This document shows positions 33,475-44,040 of a stretch of 64,000 nt of DNA, one piece after another. Each line of letters opens with the position of its first letter. Positions within the stretch are counted from its first letter, which is position 1. The DNA lies in the NCBI GenBank assembly GCA_026122225.1, contig JANEZZ010002675.1, positions 496,001 to 560,000 on the forward strand. Reading direction: 5' to 3'. The DNA comes from Heloderma charlesbogerti. Its lineage: Eukaryota; Chordata; Lepidosauria; Squamata; Helodermatidae. A program made the position numbers and the translations under genes. Under the pieces are notes generated by a model. That model was not told the DNA's origin and made no database searches. It saw only the letters and a list, made by a program, of their open reading frames with translations.

Positions 33475-34337
33475 AGTGTCATTCCCATAAATTTAAAAAT
33501 CAGCTACACTGATGCGATTAGTAGAACAGATGAACAAATATAGCTGCAGCAGTGCTCTAGCCATAATTGAGCAGCATTCCCATCCTTAGCAGGCACTGCT
33601 GCCACTGCCACCACCACCAGGTGAATTTCTCTGGGAAAGGGAAGGTGCCAGCAGAAGCAAGAAGGGCTTGGAACAGGACAATTTAATTCTATATTCGGCC
33701 TGAACTTTGGAGTATGAGCTCAACTGAGATTGGGTTTGAGAAGGCTGAAATAGTGAATTTGTCTTTGAGCTCTTCCCTCCCTCCCCCATTCCAAAATTCA
33801 GCACCATCACTAGTTGATATACTGGAGGCAAAAATATTTGACTGGAACAGTGAAAGCTTAGTGTGTTTACCCTAACAGTTGGGTATAAATTCAAGATCAT
33901 GAAGTAGCCCGAATGTCAAAAGTTGGTAAGCAAGCCAAGGTTTATCACCAATTAAACTGTTACAGTACAAAGACAATATTGGTCTTTGTACTTAATGTTG
34001 TGATGATACAGCTGCCACTGGAGTATCTGATCAGTTTGCTTGTAAAATGGACACGAACAGTGAACAGCACTTCATAGCTCTTCGTTTCAGGAGACTTTTA
34101 AAGGGAAGTTACATTGTTGCCCTCTCTGATGAGATGTTTTGACCCATTTGTTTCAGTGTGGTTTGTGTGTGGACTGAAGCTTGTGCTCATTAAACAAATG
34201 GTTTCTACTGGAAATGCCTGTCCTCAGGCTACCGAAGAGAATTAAAAAAAGAAAAAAGATGGTATGTAGAAGAGCTAATATTCAAGGCACTAGGGCAGTG
34301 ATTCAATAGGTCAGGATTCCATCATGTGAAAATCACC
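33475..34337. other. Spacer, nothing recognised
   Basis: About 860 bp. A short (CCA)n-like run is at 33600-33620. No gene is supported. Confidence 0.4.
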
Positions 34338-34345
34338 TTCTAGGT

Positions 34346-34616
34346 CAATGGTGGGCAATCTTTTTCTTCTTTTAAGGGCTGCATTTCCTCATTGGTGATC
34401 TGTTGTGAGTCGTATGTTGGCTGTGAGAGGGATTGAAGCCAAAAATTGGGTGGATCTCACCATTTCTCTTTCACCGTTTTCTCTTTCCCTCTTCTTTCCC
34501 ACACAGCAGCCTGCCAGGAAAGGCACAGATCACTCTTGCCAGAGGTCTGTCCTGATCACATGCAACGTCTTTTGAAACTAGGCTGAGGGCCACATGCAGT
34601 CTGAGTTGCCTACCCC
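34346..34616. mobile_element. hAT-like MITE
   Basis: A 271-bp element starting CAATGGTGGGCAATC and ending GAGTTGCCTACCCC. Flanks TTCTAGGT (34338-34345) and TTCTAGAT (34617-34624) match at 7 of 8. The GGTGGGCAA tip with an inverted TTGCC-ACCCC partner places it with the elements at 17977 and 35161. Pyrimidine-rich inside. Confidence 0.7.
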
Positions 34617-34624
34617 TTCTAGAT

Positions 34625-35152
34625 TAATGTATTGTGCTGTTGGAAACAACACAACACAATCAGTAGTGAAAAAAGTGATGGAAGTTGGGCCCAATGAGTA
34701 AGTCCTGTTGGGATAGCTGAATAAACACAACATACTTCCTTCCCATGTTCCTGTGTGCAGGATACATGCACCAGGGGCACCTATAAACTATGTACACTGG
34801 GACCTGGGAAGGTGTGAGCCACTGGATGCTCCAAGGGGAAGAGTAAAAGGCCTCAAGTTGATTGGTTGGTCTGCTTGGTGTTTTGAAGCATGTCTGCATA
34901 CAACCTAATGAGAGAAATGGTTGTGTATCATTGTAAGATCCCCCCTGCATCATGCTCTCAACATCCAGAGGATCTTAGACTTTGTGCCTTTTCAGAGAAT
35001 TGCAAATTGCTCAGCTGGTCTGGAATGTTTGCATGTAAACATTTTTGGCATGACTGTAGCCAGTGTCACAGCTCACCCTTTTTGCCCTTATTTGAGAGAC
35101 GCTTGTTGCCTGATTGGCAACTCCCTTGGTATCCTTTTTTTTTTTTTAAGTA
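34625..35152. other. Spacer, nothing recognised
   Basis: About 530 bp with a T run at 35136-35148 just before the next MITE. No feature is supported. Confidence 0.4.
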
Positions 35153-35160
35153 ACCTAAGT

Positions 35161-35503
35161 CAGGTGTAGGCAATGTGGCACCTGTGGGCACCAATATACC
35201 CCCACATACCTTTCTTGGCATCCACCAAGCTGCCCCGCCTTCCCACTTCAAACAAAACAAAACACACACACATTTTCTTACTTGCAGCTGAGATTGTTGT
35301 GGAAACATTTTCTCTTGGTGCTGAAAACTGTGGGTTCAAAGGAGTTGTTTAGTGTGTTGGGGCTCAGACCCCGCCTCTGACTTGTTCTCAGTCTTGTACT
35401 TGTCCTTTGCCACACTCCCATTGCAGCCATTCTGTGATGGTGCCCAGGACAGTTTCTCAAATTGCCAAATGGGCCCACAGCCCAAAAAGGTTGCCTATCT
35501 CTT
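35161..35503. mobile_element. hAT-like MITE
   Basis: A 343-bp element starting CAGGTGTAGGCAATG and ending AGGTTGCCTATCTCTT. Flanks ACCTAAGT (35153-35160) and ACCTAGGT (35504-35511) match at 7 of 8. Tips match the GGTGGGCAA class. No coding capacity. Confidence 0.75.
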
Positions 35504-35608
35504 ACCTAGGTTATCTGTTTAGAAAGATAATGTAGACATACTATGAACAGGTCCAATAAACTTCTTTAAACATTTAAAACCTATCTGTGAAATATAGCAA
35601 GTTTGATA

Positions 35609-35889
35609 ATTGGGAGTATCCAACTGTGTCATTTTGCTAACACAGATGATATTGTGCTACCAGAAATTATGTGCAAGAGGAGAATCCAGGTAAAGTCATG
35701 TTTGTGCAAACATGGTTGCACAGCCGGTTGCATATTAAGCTTGCACAACTGGTTGTGCAACCAGCTGTACAACCAGTTGTACTGATTATGCAAATGCAAT
35801 GCACAACTGATTGCACAAGAGAAAGATTCTGTAGAGCTCCGCTAGTGCTATTTGAGTTTGCAGAATAACACTGTTGGATACTGCCCAAT
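35609..35889. mobile_element. MITE with ATTGGG-AGTATCCAAC tips and internal palindromes
   Basis: A 281-bp element whose ends are inverted copies: ATTGGGAGTATCCAACTGTG on the left, CACTGTTGGATACTGCCCAAT on the right. The middle (35700-35820) is a cluster of short direct and inverted repeats of the words GGTTGTGCAACCAG and GTACAACCAG. Same tip class as 23344 and 52640. Confidence 0.75.
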
Positions 35890-36754
35890 ATGATCTTTTC
35901 ATATAGTCAATCAGCTGTCCCAAAGTCAATTCAGAGTGAAGGTAATTAATCCTGCCCTCACTCTGAAGGGACAAATACGTTTGCTGTTTTTGTGGCACTC
36001 ACCCCCTCACAAAATGTTGAAAGGGAGAAGATTTTCACAATTGATGCAAGGATCAGTGAAGAGCATGTCTCCTGTTTCAGCTCATCTACTAATCCCTACT
36101 GTATGTGGATAAGTTAAAAATAGCATGGTAAAGTGCATGCAGTACGGCTGGTGTATTGATGGAGGTTTTTCCCCACATCACTATTGTTTCCCGCAGCCTT
36201 TCTCTCCTAAGCAGTAATTAATGCTTGGGATGGCTGAGGCTTCAATAAGAATGCAGTGCACAGGGAACAATAGACTGAAACACACATTGAAAAGCAACCA
36301 GATAGTGAAAACCAATTGCAGCCTCCATAATCATAGGTTTTCAGATAAGTCTAAATTTGTACTACTTTAAAAAAATCAAATAATTTCAATTAGTTTTAAA
36401 CCACTGGAAGAAGATTGCCCTCATATGGGAAGAATATATTCTTGGACATTGGTTTAAAACATTTGGGAAGTGCAAAAACTAGTTGATAACTGAGGTGTGG
36501 ATCAACTCATATAGAAATTTATAGAGATTTACTTCCTCAACCATCACTCTCATAGTTCGATGGGTATGGAAATGGATATGGATATAGATATGAAGGCTCC
36601 TCCCCACTCAACTGTCATCACCAGCAGCCATTCCAGCAGGCTCTATAGAGGGAGATGGGAGAGGAGGCAGGGTCATTCCACCAACCCTAAAGAAAGTCTG
36701 CTTATTTTTTCCCTCTTCATTTCCCATCCTTTTTTCCTCACATGTTGTGTCTTT
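35890..36754. other. Spacer, part candidate conserved element
   Basis: About 860 bp without repeats or genes. The part at about 36010-36290 is AT-rich with words such as GTAATTAATGC and AACAATAG; it might be a conserved noncoding element, untested. Confidence 0.35.
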
Positions 36755-36863
36755 TTAGATTGTAAGCCTGTTGGAAGAGACTGCCTTGCTTTACTGATTG
36801 CAGGTCAGCTGCTCTAGTAGCTTTTTTGGCTGAGGAGTGGGATAAAAATACTTTAAATAAATA
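36755..36863 (+). mobile_element. L2-type LINE 3' end
   Basis: TTAGATTGTAAGCCTGTTGG at the start and GGATAAAAATACTTTAAATAAATAAT at the end match the usual 3' UTR layout of old L2-type LINEs. The rest of the element is missing. Confidence 0.6.
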
Positions 36864-36868
36864 ATGTG

Positions 36869-36869
<1 letters not shown>

Positions 36870-36931
<62 letters not shown>
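36870..36931. repeat. Compound (CT)n(CA)n microsatellite
   Basis: About 14 CT units followed by about 16 CA units, directly behind the LINE tail at 36755-36863, which probably seeded it. Confidence 0.95.
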
Positions 36932-36932
<1 letters not shown>

Positions 36933-38189
36933 TTAGGCATTCTGACACACACACCCCAGCTTCATTCCCCCATCCCTCTCCCCAGAGCGCTCCATAAGTT
37001 GGAGGGCAAACCTCTGCAGCAGGGATCCTGCTCTGCTTGTGTCCGCTCCCTGGGTGATTTAGAACTCTGATTTGCCAAGGTTCTAAACCATGAGGGGAGC
37101 CTACATGAGCAGCCTGTTGTGCAGGTTCTACAGCTGAACCAAGTATGGAAACCTGTTTCCATGTACCAATTGCTGTCCCTTGATCAGAGCAGTAATCTAA
37201 GCATTATAAACGGATAAACAAAATGCTACTCTCTAAAATCAGGACTGAGCTGATGAAAGAGACCCTCTGGCTTGACAACCATGTTTACAGGTTACAAAAA
37301 AGCCCCACCCAGTGATTGGGGGTGTGGGGGAGATGGAGTTCCTGGCATGCAGCAGCATTCCTTGTGGTACTAAGGCAGCCACACAGGCAGTGGCCACAAT
37401 GACAGCTGTGCTTCTTGCCGAGAGAGAGCGGTGTGAAGCCATATTTTAAGCAGCTTTGAAATTCAGATGTAAAGGTTAGAATTTACTTTAGTTGATACTG
37501 TTGAAAATACCAATAGCCTCACCGAACTAAGGAATATGCATGCAAAAGCAGGCTGCTATGTACATATCTGATGGGTCAGGAACCATGGGCAAAAAATCAA
37601 TTCACATGATTCAAATGTGCCTATGACTGAAGACAGTTTCTATCTCTGGGTCTGATGTTTCTATCTGCGTTGTTTCTTGCCCTGTACAAATGTCCTTCCC
37701 ATTGAAAGCAATGCATTTGGAAAGCAATGCATTCATTCCGTTTGCATCCACAGTTCCTGATCTAGCAAATCATTTGGACCCTTAGTTGGTTTGGGGTGCA
37801 AATCAGTGTTCTGTTAAAGGTATCCAAGCAAAACAAATGCAGATACATTTGTGCAGTAGTTAAGAAGGGGCCTGGTTCATATTTAAAGGTTTGAGGCTGC
37901 TGCATTAAAGCATAGTTAAGTTTGACTACATATTCTGTGGCTGGGAAAGAAAATAAATGAACCATAATTCTGTTTGCATTTTTCATCTTCCTTTAATACC
38001 ATTACTAGATAAACTTCAAGCCATCTAGAATAATGAACAAAAGTAGTACTGAAAGGTAACCTCGTGGCACACACTGGCTGAGGCTTTTCTTGCTTTCTGA
38101 GGCCTTATACAGAATCTCATGAGTGGCTAAAGGCAGTCTCCTTCTTTGTCAAGTATTGCTGCAGTTACCGACCACTACAGATCTATCAG
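36932..38189. other. Spacer, nothing recognised
   Basis: About 1.25 kb of mixed DNA with no gene or repeat that I can define. Confidence 0.4.
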
Positions 38190-38279
38190 TCACTGTGTTG
38201 GAAAAAGAATATTGTAGAGCCAGAAAAGATGTAGAAAATGGCAACCAAAATGACCAGAGGGGTGGAGCAACTCCGGCAT
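38190..38279 (+). mobile_element. CR1 LINE 3' region, left part
   Basis: CR1 sequence with AAAATGGCAACCAAAATGACC and GGTGGAGCAACTCC words, interrupted at 38279 by the LTR. It resumes at 38804. Confidence 0.8.
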
Positions 38280-38803
38280 TGTCAGGAGCGCCCTAGCTGC
38301 CTCTTGCAGTCTCCTCCAATAGCCAACTCAGGACACAGACGACGAGGATTCTTTGCAAGACTTTATTCCTTTATTCCTTTATGACTCTTTCAGATACTAA
38401 TCACTAGCGTCAAAGCAAGGAACAGCACTGGGGAAAGATAGCAGAGTAGCCTAAGTTCCAGGTAAGGCAGTTGGTCCCCATTTGAAGGAGAACCGCGGGA
38501 AGACTCTCAACGTATGGGCTATGGAGAGATCCTCCCTCTTTCCCTTGGGTCCTTGGGATGCGACTGTTGTTTCCGCACCAAACGAGCGGAGCGCCTCCTT
38601 TCGGTGCCCTCCATCTGTCGTCGCTCCCTGCATTTGCGCTGAGTGTCCAGCCAGCCCCTCTCCAGCGCTCTCTCCCTGCCAGGGTCACTATCTCTCCCAG
38701 GAATGCTGGCAGGAGGAATCCTGAATCCTCTCCCACGGATTGCTGTTCTTCCTCAGAATCAGAACTGCTCTGGGGCTCTGTGGGCTCAGTTTCCACCCTG
38801 ACA
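38280..38803 (-). mobile_element. Solo LTR inserted in CR1, 5-bp TSD
   Basis: A 524-bp segment with TG...CA ends (TGTCAGGAGCG and CCACCCTGACA on the plus strand), flanked by the exact 5-bp duplication GGCAT (38275-38279, 38804-38808). The CR1 continues on both sides, which proves insertion. On the minus strand two AATAAA signals lie near the end (about 38365-38378), so the LTR reads on the minus strand with U3 towards 38803. No internal coding region remains, so it is a solo LTR from recombination. The 146-codon frame at 38410-38850 crosses the LTR edge and is not a gene. Whether it is retroviral or Gypsy-like cannot be told from an LTR alone. Confidence 0.85.
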
Positions 38804-38904
38804 GGCATGATGAAAGGCTGCAACAACGGGGACATTTCAGAAGAAGCCAAATAAGAGGGGACATGTTAGAGGTTTACAACATTATGCATGGTGTGGAGAA
38901 AGCT
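38804..38904 (+). mobile_element. CR1 LINE 3' region, right part
   Basis: Continuation of the CR1 at 38190-38279: GATGAAAGGCTGCAACAACGG, AAGAGGGGACATGTTAGAGG and GCATGGTGTGGAGAAAG are standard CR1 3' words. A SINE follows. Confidence 0.8.
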
Positions 38905-39077
38905 ACCAGGTTCACATCCCCACTCAACCACGAAGCTCACTGAGTGACTTCGGCAGCAGTGCACCATCTGTCAGTCTAACATACCTCTCAGGTTTGCTGT
39001 GAGGATAAAATGCAAAGGAGGATCATGTCCACTGCCTTGGCCCCCTTGGAGGAAAGGTAGGATGTAAGTGTAACTAA
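38905..39077 (+). mobile_element. MIR-like tRNA-derived SINE, head truncated
   Basis: Starts inside the tRNA-like head with a B-box-like GGTTCACATCCCC, then GAAGCTCACTGAGTGAC, a core-like TCAGGTTTGCTGTGAGGATAA and the LINE-like tail GCCTTGG-CCTTGGAGGAAAGG, TAGGATGTAAGTG. The A box is missing. It sits inside the CR1. Confidence 0.7.
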
Positions 39078-39124
39078 TCATAGCATCATAGAATAGTAGG
39101 GTTGGAAGGGGCCTATAAGACCAT
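39078..39124 (-). mobile_element. CR1 3' end, inverted
   Basis: ATCATAGAATAGTAGGGTTGG and AAGGGGCCTATAAGACC are the reverse of the classic CR1 3' terminus. Confidence 0.75.
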
Positions 39125-39127
39125 AAA

Positions 39128-39184
39128 TAAATACTGGACTAGGTGGACCTGTGGTCTGATCCATTAGGGCTCTTCTTCTGTTGC
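39128..39184 (+). mobile_element. CR1 3' end
   Basis: GGACTAGGTGGACCTGTGG and TGATCCATTAGGGCTCTTCTT match the sense 3' UTR end of CR1. It is probably the end of the CR1 split at 38280 and 38905. Confidence 0.7.
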
Positions 39185-40067
39185 TGAGTAGCTGCATCTG
39201 GGCAGGGGCAAAAGGGGATCACTATTGTCTTAATGCATTTCAAAACAGCTTCTAGTGAGGGCTGATGGAACACTGCTTTGGACCTGCTTTGGGTCCCTGG
39301 ATCCCATGCCAGTATATAGACACACACACACATACACACCTATATACAAATGTATCTGATCGCTATCAAAATCACACTATGGAAGATGTGGGCCTAATCA
39401 CCCCACACTAACAGCCCCATATCAGCAAGTGGTCCCCAAGCCACTTTGTTCCTGGAAACTGTCTTTAGGTTTTTCTCATATCTGAATCTCAGTGTCTCCT
39501 CTCTTCTGAGTATGAAAGTGTAGGAAAAGAACATGCTCCTCAAGGCCTACGGCACAGTATAATACAATGGGAGAAGAAAGGGAGAAGGGCTGATGCCGTA
39601 CTGACCTGGTTTGCATGTAATGCCAGTTCATGGGTTTCTTACCCTGTGAATTGGCAGGGCCACGCCAGAGCGAATAATCGCACTGCCTCCCACATGCTCG
39701 CTGCTTTCACTTTGCAATTGCTTTCATCAACAACCCAAGAATGCCCAGGTCCTAGGTTTGATATGACACACACACACCAAGAACTTTGGATGTTGAAGGA
39801 CAAACAATATAGAGTTTTAACCCAACTACAAACCATGGGTTCAAACTCTGGGTTGTTTGTTCCTCAACAACACAGAGTTCTGGGATCACACATCACATCA
39901 AACAACCAGATGCAAAACACAAGTGGCCAGTGGGTGGAAAGTGGTGTTCTTGTTCATTCCCATGTGGCCCCAACAATCCATGGTTTAAACAACCCATGGG
40001 TTGTTGTTACATGCAAACCGGGCCATTGTGTCAATGGAAGTGTGGATAGAATAATCCTGAAGCTAGT
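39185..40067. other. Spacer, nothing recognised
   Basis: About 880 bp. A CA-rich tract is at 39321-39340. Around 39810-40020 there are repeated words AACCCATGGGTT and ACAACCCATGGG, weakly palindromic, with no definable ends. Confidence 0.4.
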
Positions 40068-40071
40068 TTAA

Positions 40072-40203
40072 GGGCACAATCCTATACATGTTTAGACAGA
40101 AAAAAGTCCTACAACTCCCAGTATCCCCCAGCCACCATGGCTGGCTGGGGCATGTTGGAGTTGTAGGACTTTTTTCTGTCTAAGCATGCATAGGTTGTGT
40201 GGT
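40072..40203. mobile_element. Palindromic Harbinger-like MITE (long core)
   Basis: Best preserved inverted repeat of the long-core family. GGGCACAATCCTATACATG on the left, then GTTTAGACAGAAAAAAG and CCTACAACTCCCAG, with a centre CCACCATGG-CTGGCTGGGG. The right arm mirrors these to GCATGCATAGG. TTA (40068-40070) precedes it; the right duplication is decayed. Confidence 0.75.
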
Positions 40204-41538
40204 CACCAGGATTAGAGGGACACGATAGAATAATTAATGTATTGTTATCAACTCCAAGCTTTAGAGATGGATTAGGCTATAAATCAAATAAAACCATAAA
40301 AATGTGAGTCTAAATGAAAATTGGGTTTAAATACCACAGTTCTTCCTAGGGTTTCAATGACAGTATTTTTGTACTATCTGTGTAGTAGTTTTCAAAGTAC
40401 TGTTGTGTTTTCAAAGTACTGTTACACCCGTAGGTTTCCAAATGTACCTGCCCCAATTGGGAACCAACTTTCATTGCTCTGAGAATTTGATTTGAGTCAT
40501 TTTGTAAATTGTTTTTTGCATAACTATTAAGCAGATGGTTCTGTGGCTCTTACATTAAACTGGTTCTTAAATAAGGGGGTGCAGCAGAGTACCTGCATAA
40601 TTTTTGGATTTCTAATTTGGTGTATCCTGTCAATCCTGCTGTTGATTCCAAGGTGGTCTTTCTGCTTCTCCTGTTCAGTTCCATGTTGGACTTCCTCAAG
40701 GAAAGTGATTAATGTTTTTAAAAAGAGAGATTGCAGAGAGAATATCATGATTTCACAATCTGTGTTTCTTCCCCTGCTGCCCTAACATTGTCATCTTTAA
40801 GAACCATATTTTGAACCTCGTGGGCCACCCACGCCACCAGTATAGGAGGCTTCGAGAACGAGATGTGGAGTGTTTATTTTTCTGGCTTGGAAAATGTAAT
40901 GCTCCACGAAATGCTTCACATATAAATTGGCTGTGTTCATTTAAACTAGGCTCTGGTATTTACTAGCCTCCCCTCTCTCAAATGAGAAAATTAGGTTTGC
41001 CAGATGTTGCTGATCATGAGGAATATTCTTTCTTCTTTTTTTCTGTAATGAAAATGTTCCTTCTTATTTCAGAACAGAAAAGCTACATAGAACTCCACAG
41101 ACAGCCCCCTAATATACCCTAACCCTTGTTTTTGAAATTCAGTGCTGGCAATGTCATGTGAGATAACATTTTCCTTTAACGCTTTATTAACATGCCTGCT
41201 TAGGGACATTTTCTTGATTAAAGACTTCATTTTTATTAAAAGGCTGTCGGCCTCTTTTTTATACTCTCGGTAGAGCTGATGATGATGCGATAGGGTGGAT
41301 GTGCATGACAGAAAATTGCAGCTATATTCGTAACACAAGCTTGACAAGAAGGTATCTTTATGTAGCAGGAGAACACATAAATTGATGCATGAAATAGATC
41401 TAATTGCTTAACTTGCAATCACAGCCTTGATTAAACATTTAGAAATGCTATTTATTGATTTATTTATTCATTCCCAAGAACTCGATCACTTTTGATAAGA
41501 AAGTGATATGCAATCAAAAGTTCCAGTAGATCCTCACT
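40204..41538. other. AT-rich spacer, part candidate conserved element
   Basis: About 1.3 kb without repeats or genes. The part at about 41080-41420 has clustered AT-rich words (TTTAACGC, TTATTAACATGCC, TCTTGATTAAAG, TTGATTAAAC), which could be a conserved noncoding element. This is a guess from composition. Confidence 0.35.
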
Positions 41539-41546
41539 CTCTAACA

Positions 41547-41684
41547 CAACAGTAGACAACCTCTGCCCCTCCAGATGTTATTGGACTGCAACTCTCATCA
41601 GTCCCAGCCACCATGGTCAATAGACAGGGATGATGGGAGCTGGAGTCCAGCAACATCTGGAGCAGCTCAGGTTGCCCACCCCTG
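41547..41684. mobile_element. Palindromic hAT-like MITE with exact 8-bp TSD
   Basis: A 138-bp inverted repeat bounded by exact CTCTAACA duplications (41539-41546, 41685-41692). Arms: GTAGACAACCTCTGCCCC with AGATGTTATTGGACTG, against CCAGCAACATCTGG and AGGTTGCCCACCCCTG. The centre is CCCAGCCACCATGG. Same family as 5390. Confidence 0.85.
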
Positions 41685-41692
41685 CTCTAACA

Positions 41693-42289
41693 GGAGTGCT
41701 CTTTTTCAGGGGTCCAGGCAACATTCATATAGTATCCCTCCTCAAGGATGCTATAATCTGTAAGGGCCTCAGCCATGCCAATTCACATTCCCACACCCAC
41801 TCTGCTTTCTGCATTTTTTCCATGGGCACACAACACTGTCTAGGAACTTGCTTAGTCCTTATTCTTCTATTTGTGTGCATGTGCTTTTCAATATTTCTAA
41901 CACCGATTTTCAAGATTTCTAACAAGACGTCAGCTTTTCAAGATTTCTAACACTGGTTTAACTGAATGTCGTATTTGCCAGCAGCTGAATGTTAGGGTTA
42001 GTATGATGTTGCAGTGGGGCTTTAAAACTCATGGAGTCAAAGAAATAGGATACCAGACTAGCAGACAAAACCACCAGAGCTGTCAAAGGCTAAATTCTTT
42101 CTCTGTTGTTTTACACCATATAGCCAGCTCTGATGTGAACTGTGAAGACAGGTGTCATGTCACATTAATTATAGAGTTACTGGGTTGCCTTCTAAAAATA
42201 CTACTGTAATGCTAATATACGTTTGCGGCATTTGGAGGTGAATAGGATTGGGGGTCAGCTGCAAGTTCAATGGAAAGTTCAACCTTTAG
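41693..42289. other. Spacer with a small direct repeat
   Basis: About 600 bp. The words TTTTCAAGATTTCTAACA and TTTTCAATATTTCTAACA recur three times between 41885 and 41955. No gene. Confidence 0.45.
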
Positions 42290-44040
42290 TAAAACAAACC
42301 ATTGTTTTTGCTGTTGTTTTACAATATTTCTGCACCACTTTTCTTCCAAAATTTCACACCAGCTTACAAAAATTAGAAACATATCTGACAAAGTCAACCA
42401 TACAGTGCAACATAAACTAAAGCCTGAACAATGAACAATTAAACAATTAAACAGCTGCAGTTAAAATAAACAAACAAGGGAATGTAGGACATGGCAGTAG
42501 TGAAACAGTAGTTCTTAAAGGCTTTCTGAAAAAGGAAGGCTTTTTGCACATCTTTCGGAAGGCAACAGGGAATGTAGGACATGGCAGTAGTGAAACAGTA
42601 GTTCTTAAAGGCTTTCTGAAAAAGGAAGGTTTTTTACACATCTTTCGGAAGGCAACAGGGAGGAAGCTAATATGGGGCTTTCTTAGAAGAATGTTCCAGA
42701 GCATTGAGGATGCTCCTGGTGGAGAATATCATAGCTTCCTCATGAGAGGGAATCTGGACCAGAAGTTCTTCAGAAGATCTCAAAGGCTGGAGGTCTTACA
42801 TGGGAGGAGACAATCCAGAGACCCAAACTGTTTAGGTCTTTAAAGGTAAGAACTAGACTTTGAATTAGGTGTAGAAACCAATTGCAATGTAGAAGCTTAA
42901 AAACAGATGGCATGTGTATATGGGTCCACATCTGTTAACAAGCTGACCACCTCATTCTGCACTAGCTGAAGTGTCTTCAAAAGGAAGCCCCATGTAGAGC
43001 ACATTGTGGTAATCTAATCTGGAAATCTCTAGAGCATGAATGACAGCGGCCCAGCAGTTGGCACAGCTAGCATTGCAGCTGAATGTATCATAAGGCACTC
43101 TGGTCTATAGCCACAACTGGAACTTCAGGAGCAATGTTGGGTCCAGCAATATCCCTAAACTCAAACTTGGTCCTTAAAAGGGAGCTTGACTTCATGCAGA
43201 ACAGACATCTGGGCTGCTAACTTGATCCAGTGAGCCCTGCACTATAATCAGCTCTGTCTTATCTGGGCTTGGATGAAATGTATTCAGTCTCACCCAGACC
43301 ACCACTGATCACAGGCATGAATTCAGAGGCCCCACCAGCTCACTTGGATTGGATGAAAAGGAGAAATAGAACTGGGGGCATCAACATACTGATGACGCTG
43401 AGCCCCATACTCATGTCATTGCTGGACAGCATGGGAGACCATACTAAGCCTCCAGGAACCCCATAGGATACCTCTTATGGGGAGGAACAACAGTATCCCA
43501 GCACCACCAACTTCTAGGAAGGGATGGAACCACCGCAGAATGGTGTCCCCAATCCTGAAACACACTCCTGAAACAGAGTCACACTCCCTCTGTCTCTCTC
43601 CTGGCAAAGTTCATTAGCTAGGGCAACTAAGGCAGTATTGGTCCTGAAGCCAGGCCTGAAACAGAAGTGAAATGGACCCAGGTAATCAGCTTCATCCAAA
43701 AACATCTGGAGCTGACCAGCTACTACTGTCTCCAGAACCTTGCTCAAAAAGGCAGATTAGAACATCAACATTCCACAAATTGCCTACTAACGCTCACAGT
43801 TGCCTCCTTTAAAGCTGCTGGAAGATGCCCCACTGACAAAGAAGCATTAATTACCATGATGGTGAGGCTGGCCAAAGCTGCTTGATTAGCTTGGACCAGG
43901 CAGGATGGGCAAGGGTCAAGAGGGCTAGTCATGGCATGGACCTCTCCAGCTACCTTGTCCAAGTTATCTGGTGAAATTAACTGAAACTCATCCAAGCAAA
44001 TGTGAGACAGGTGCTAAGGGGGTTCCTGTACAGACTCTAT
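42290..44040 (-). mobile_element. L2-like LINE, decayed, with 90-bp tandem duplication
   Basis: Minus-strand relative of 28700-30880. From its 5' side: 43765-43995 encodes DEFQLISPDNLDKV and TSPLDPCPSCLV; 43514-43747 encodes KVLETVVAGQLQ and ADYLGPF, then the start of the reverse transcriptase fingers. The catalytic region (43000-43500) is broken but translates in pieces. The C-terminal and 3' UTR parts run to about 42290. A 90-bp unit is duplicated at 42478-42657. Dead element with many breaks. The 5' boundary is approximate. Confidence 0.8.
42478..42657. repeat. 90-bp tandem duplication inside the LINE
   Basis: Two copies (42478-42567 and 42568-42657) differing at two positions, beginning GGGAATGTAGGACATGGCAG. 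The period is a multiple of three, so the local frame stays open through both. Confidence 0.95.

Noticed and set aside
35700..35820. Repeated short palindromes considered as a CRISPR-like array
   Set aside because: Units overlap, vary in length and have no regular spacers; they lie inside a MITE in vertebrate DNA.
38410..38850. 146-codon minus-strand frame, one of the longer ones in the window
   Set aside because: It starts in CR1 sequence and runs across the edge into the solo LTR, so it is a chance frame in GC-rich LTR DNA.
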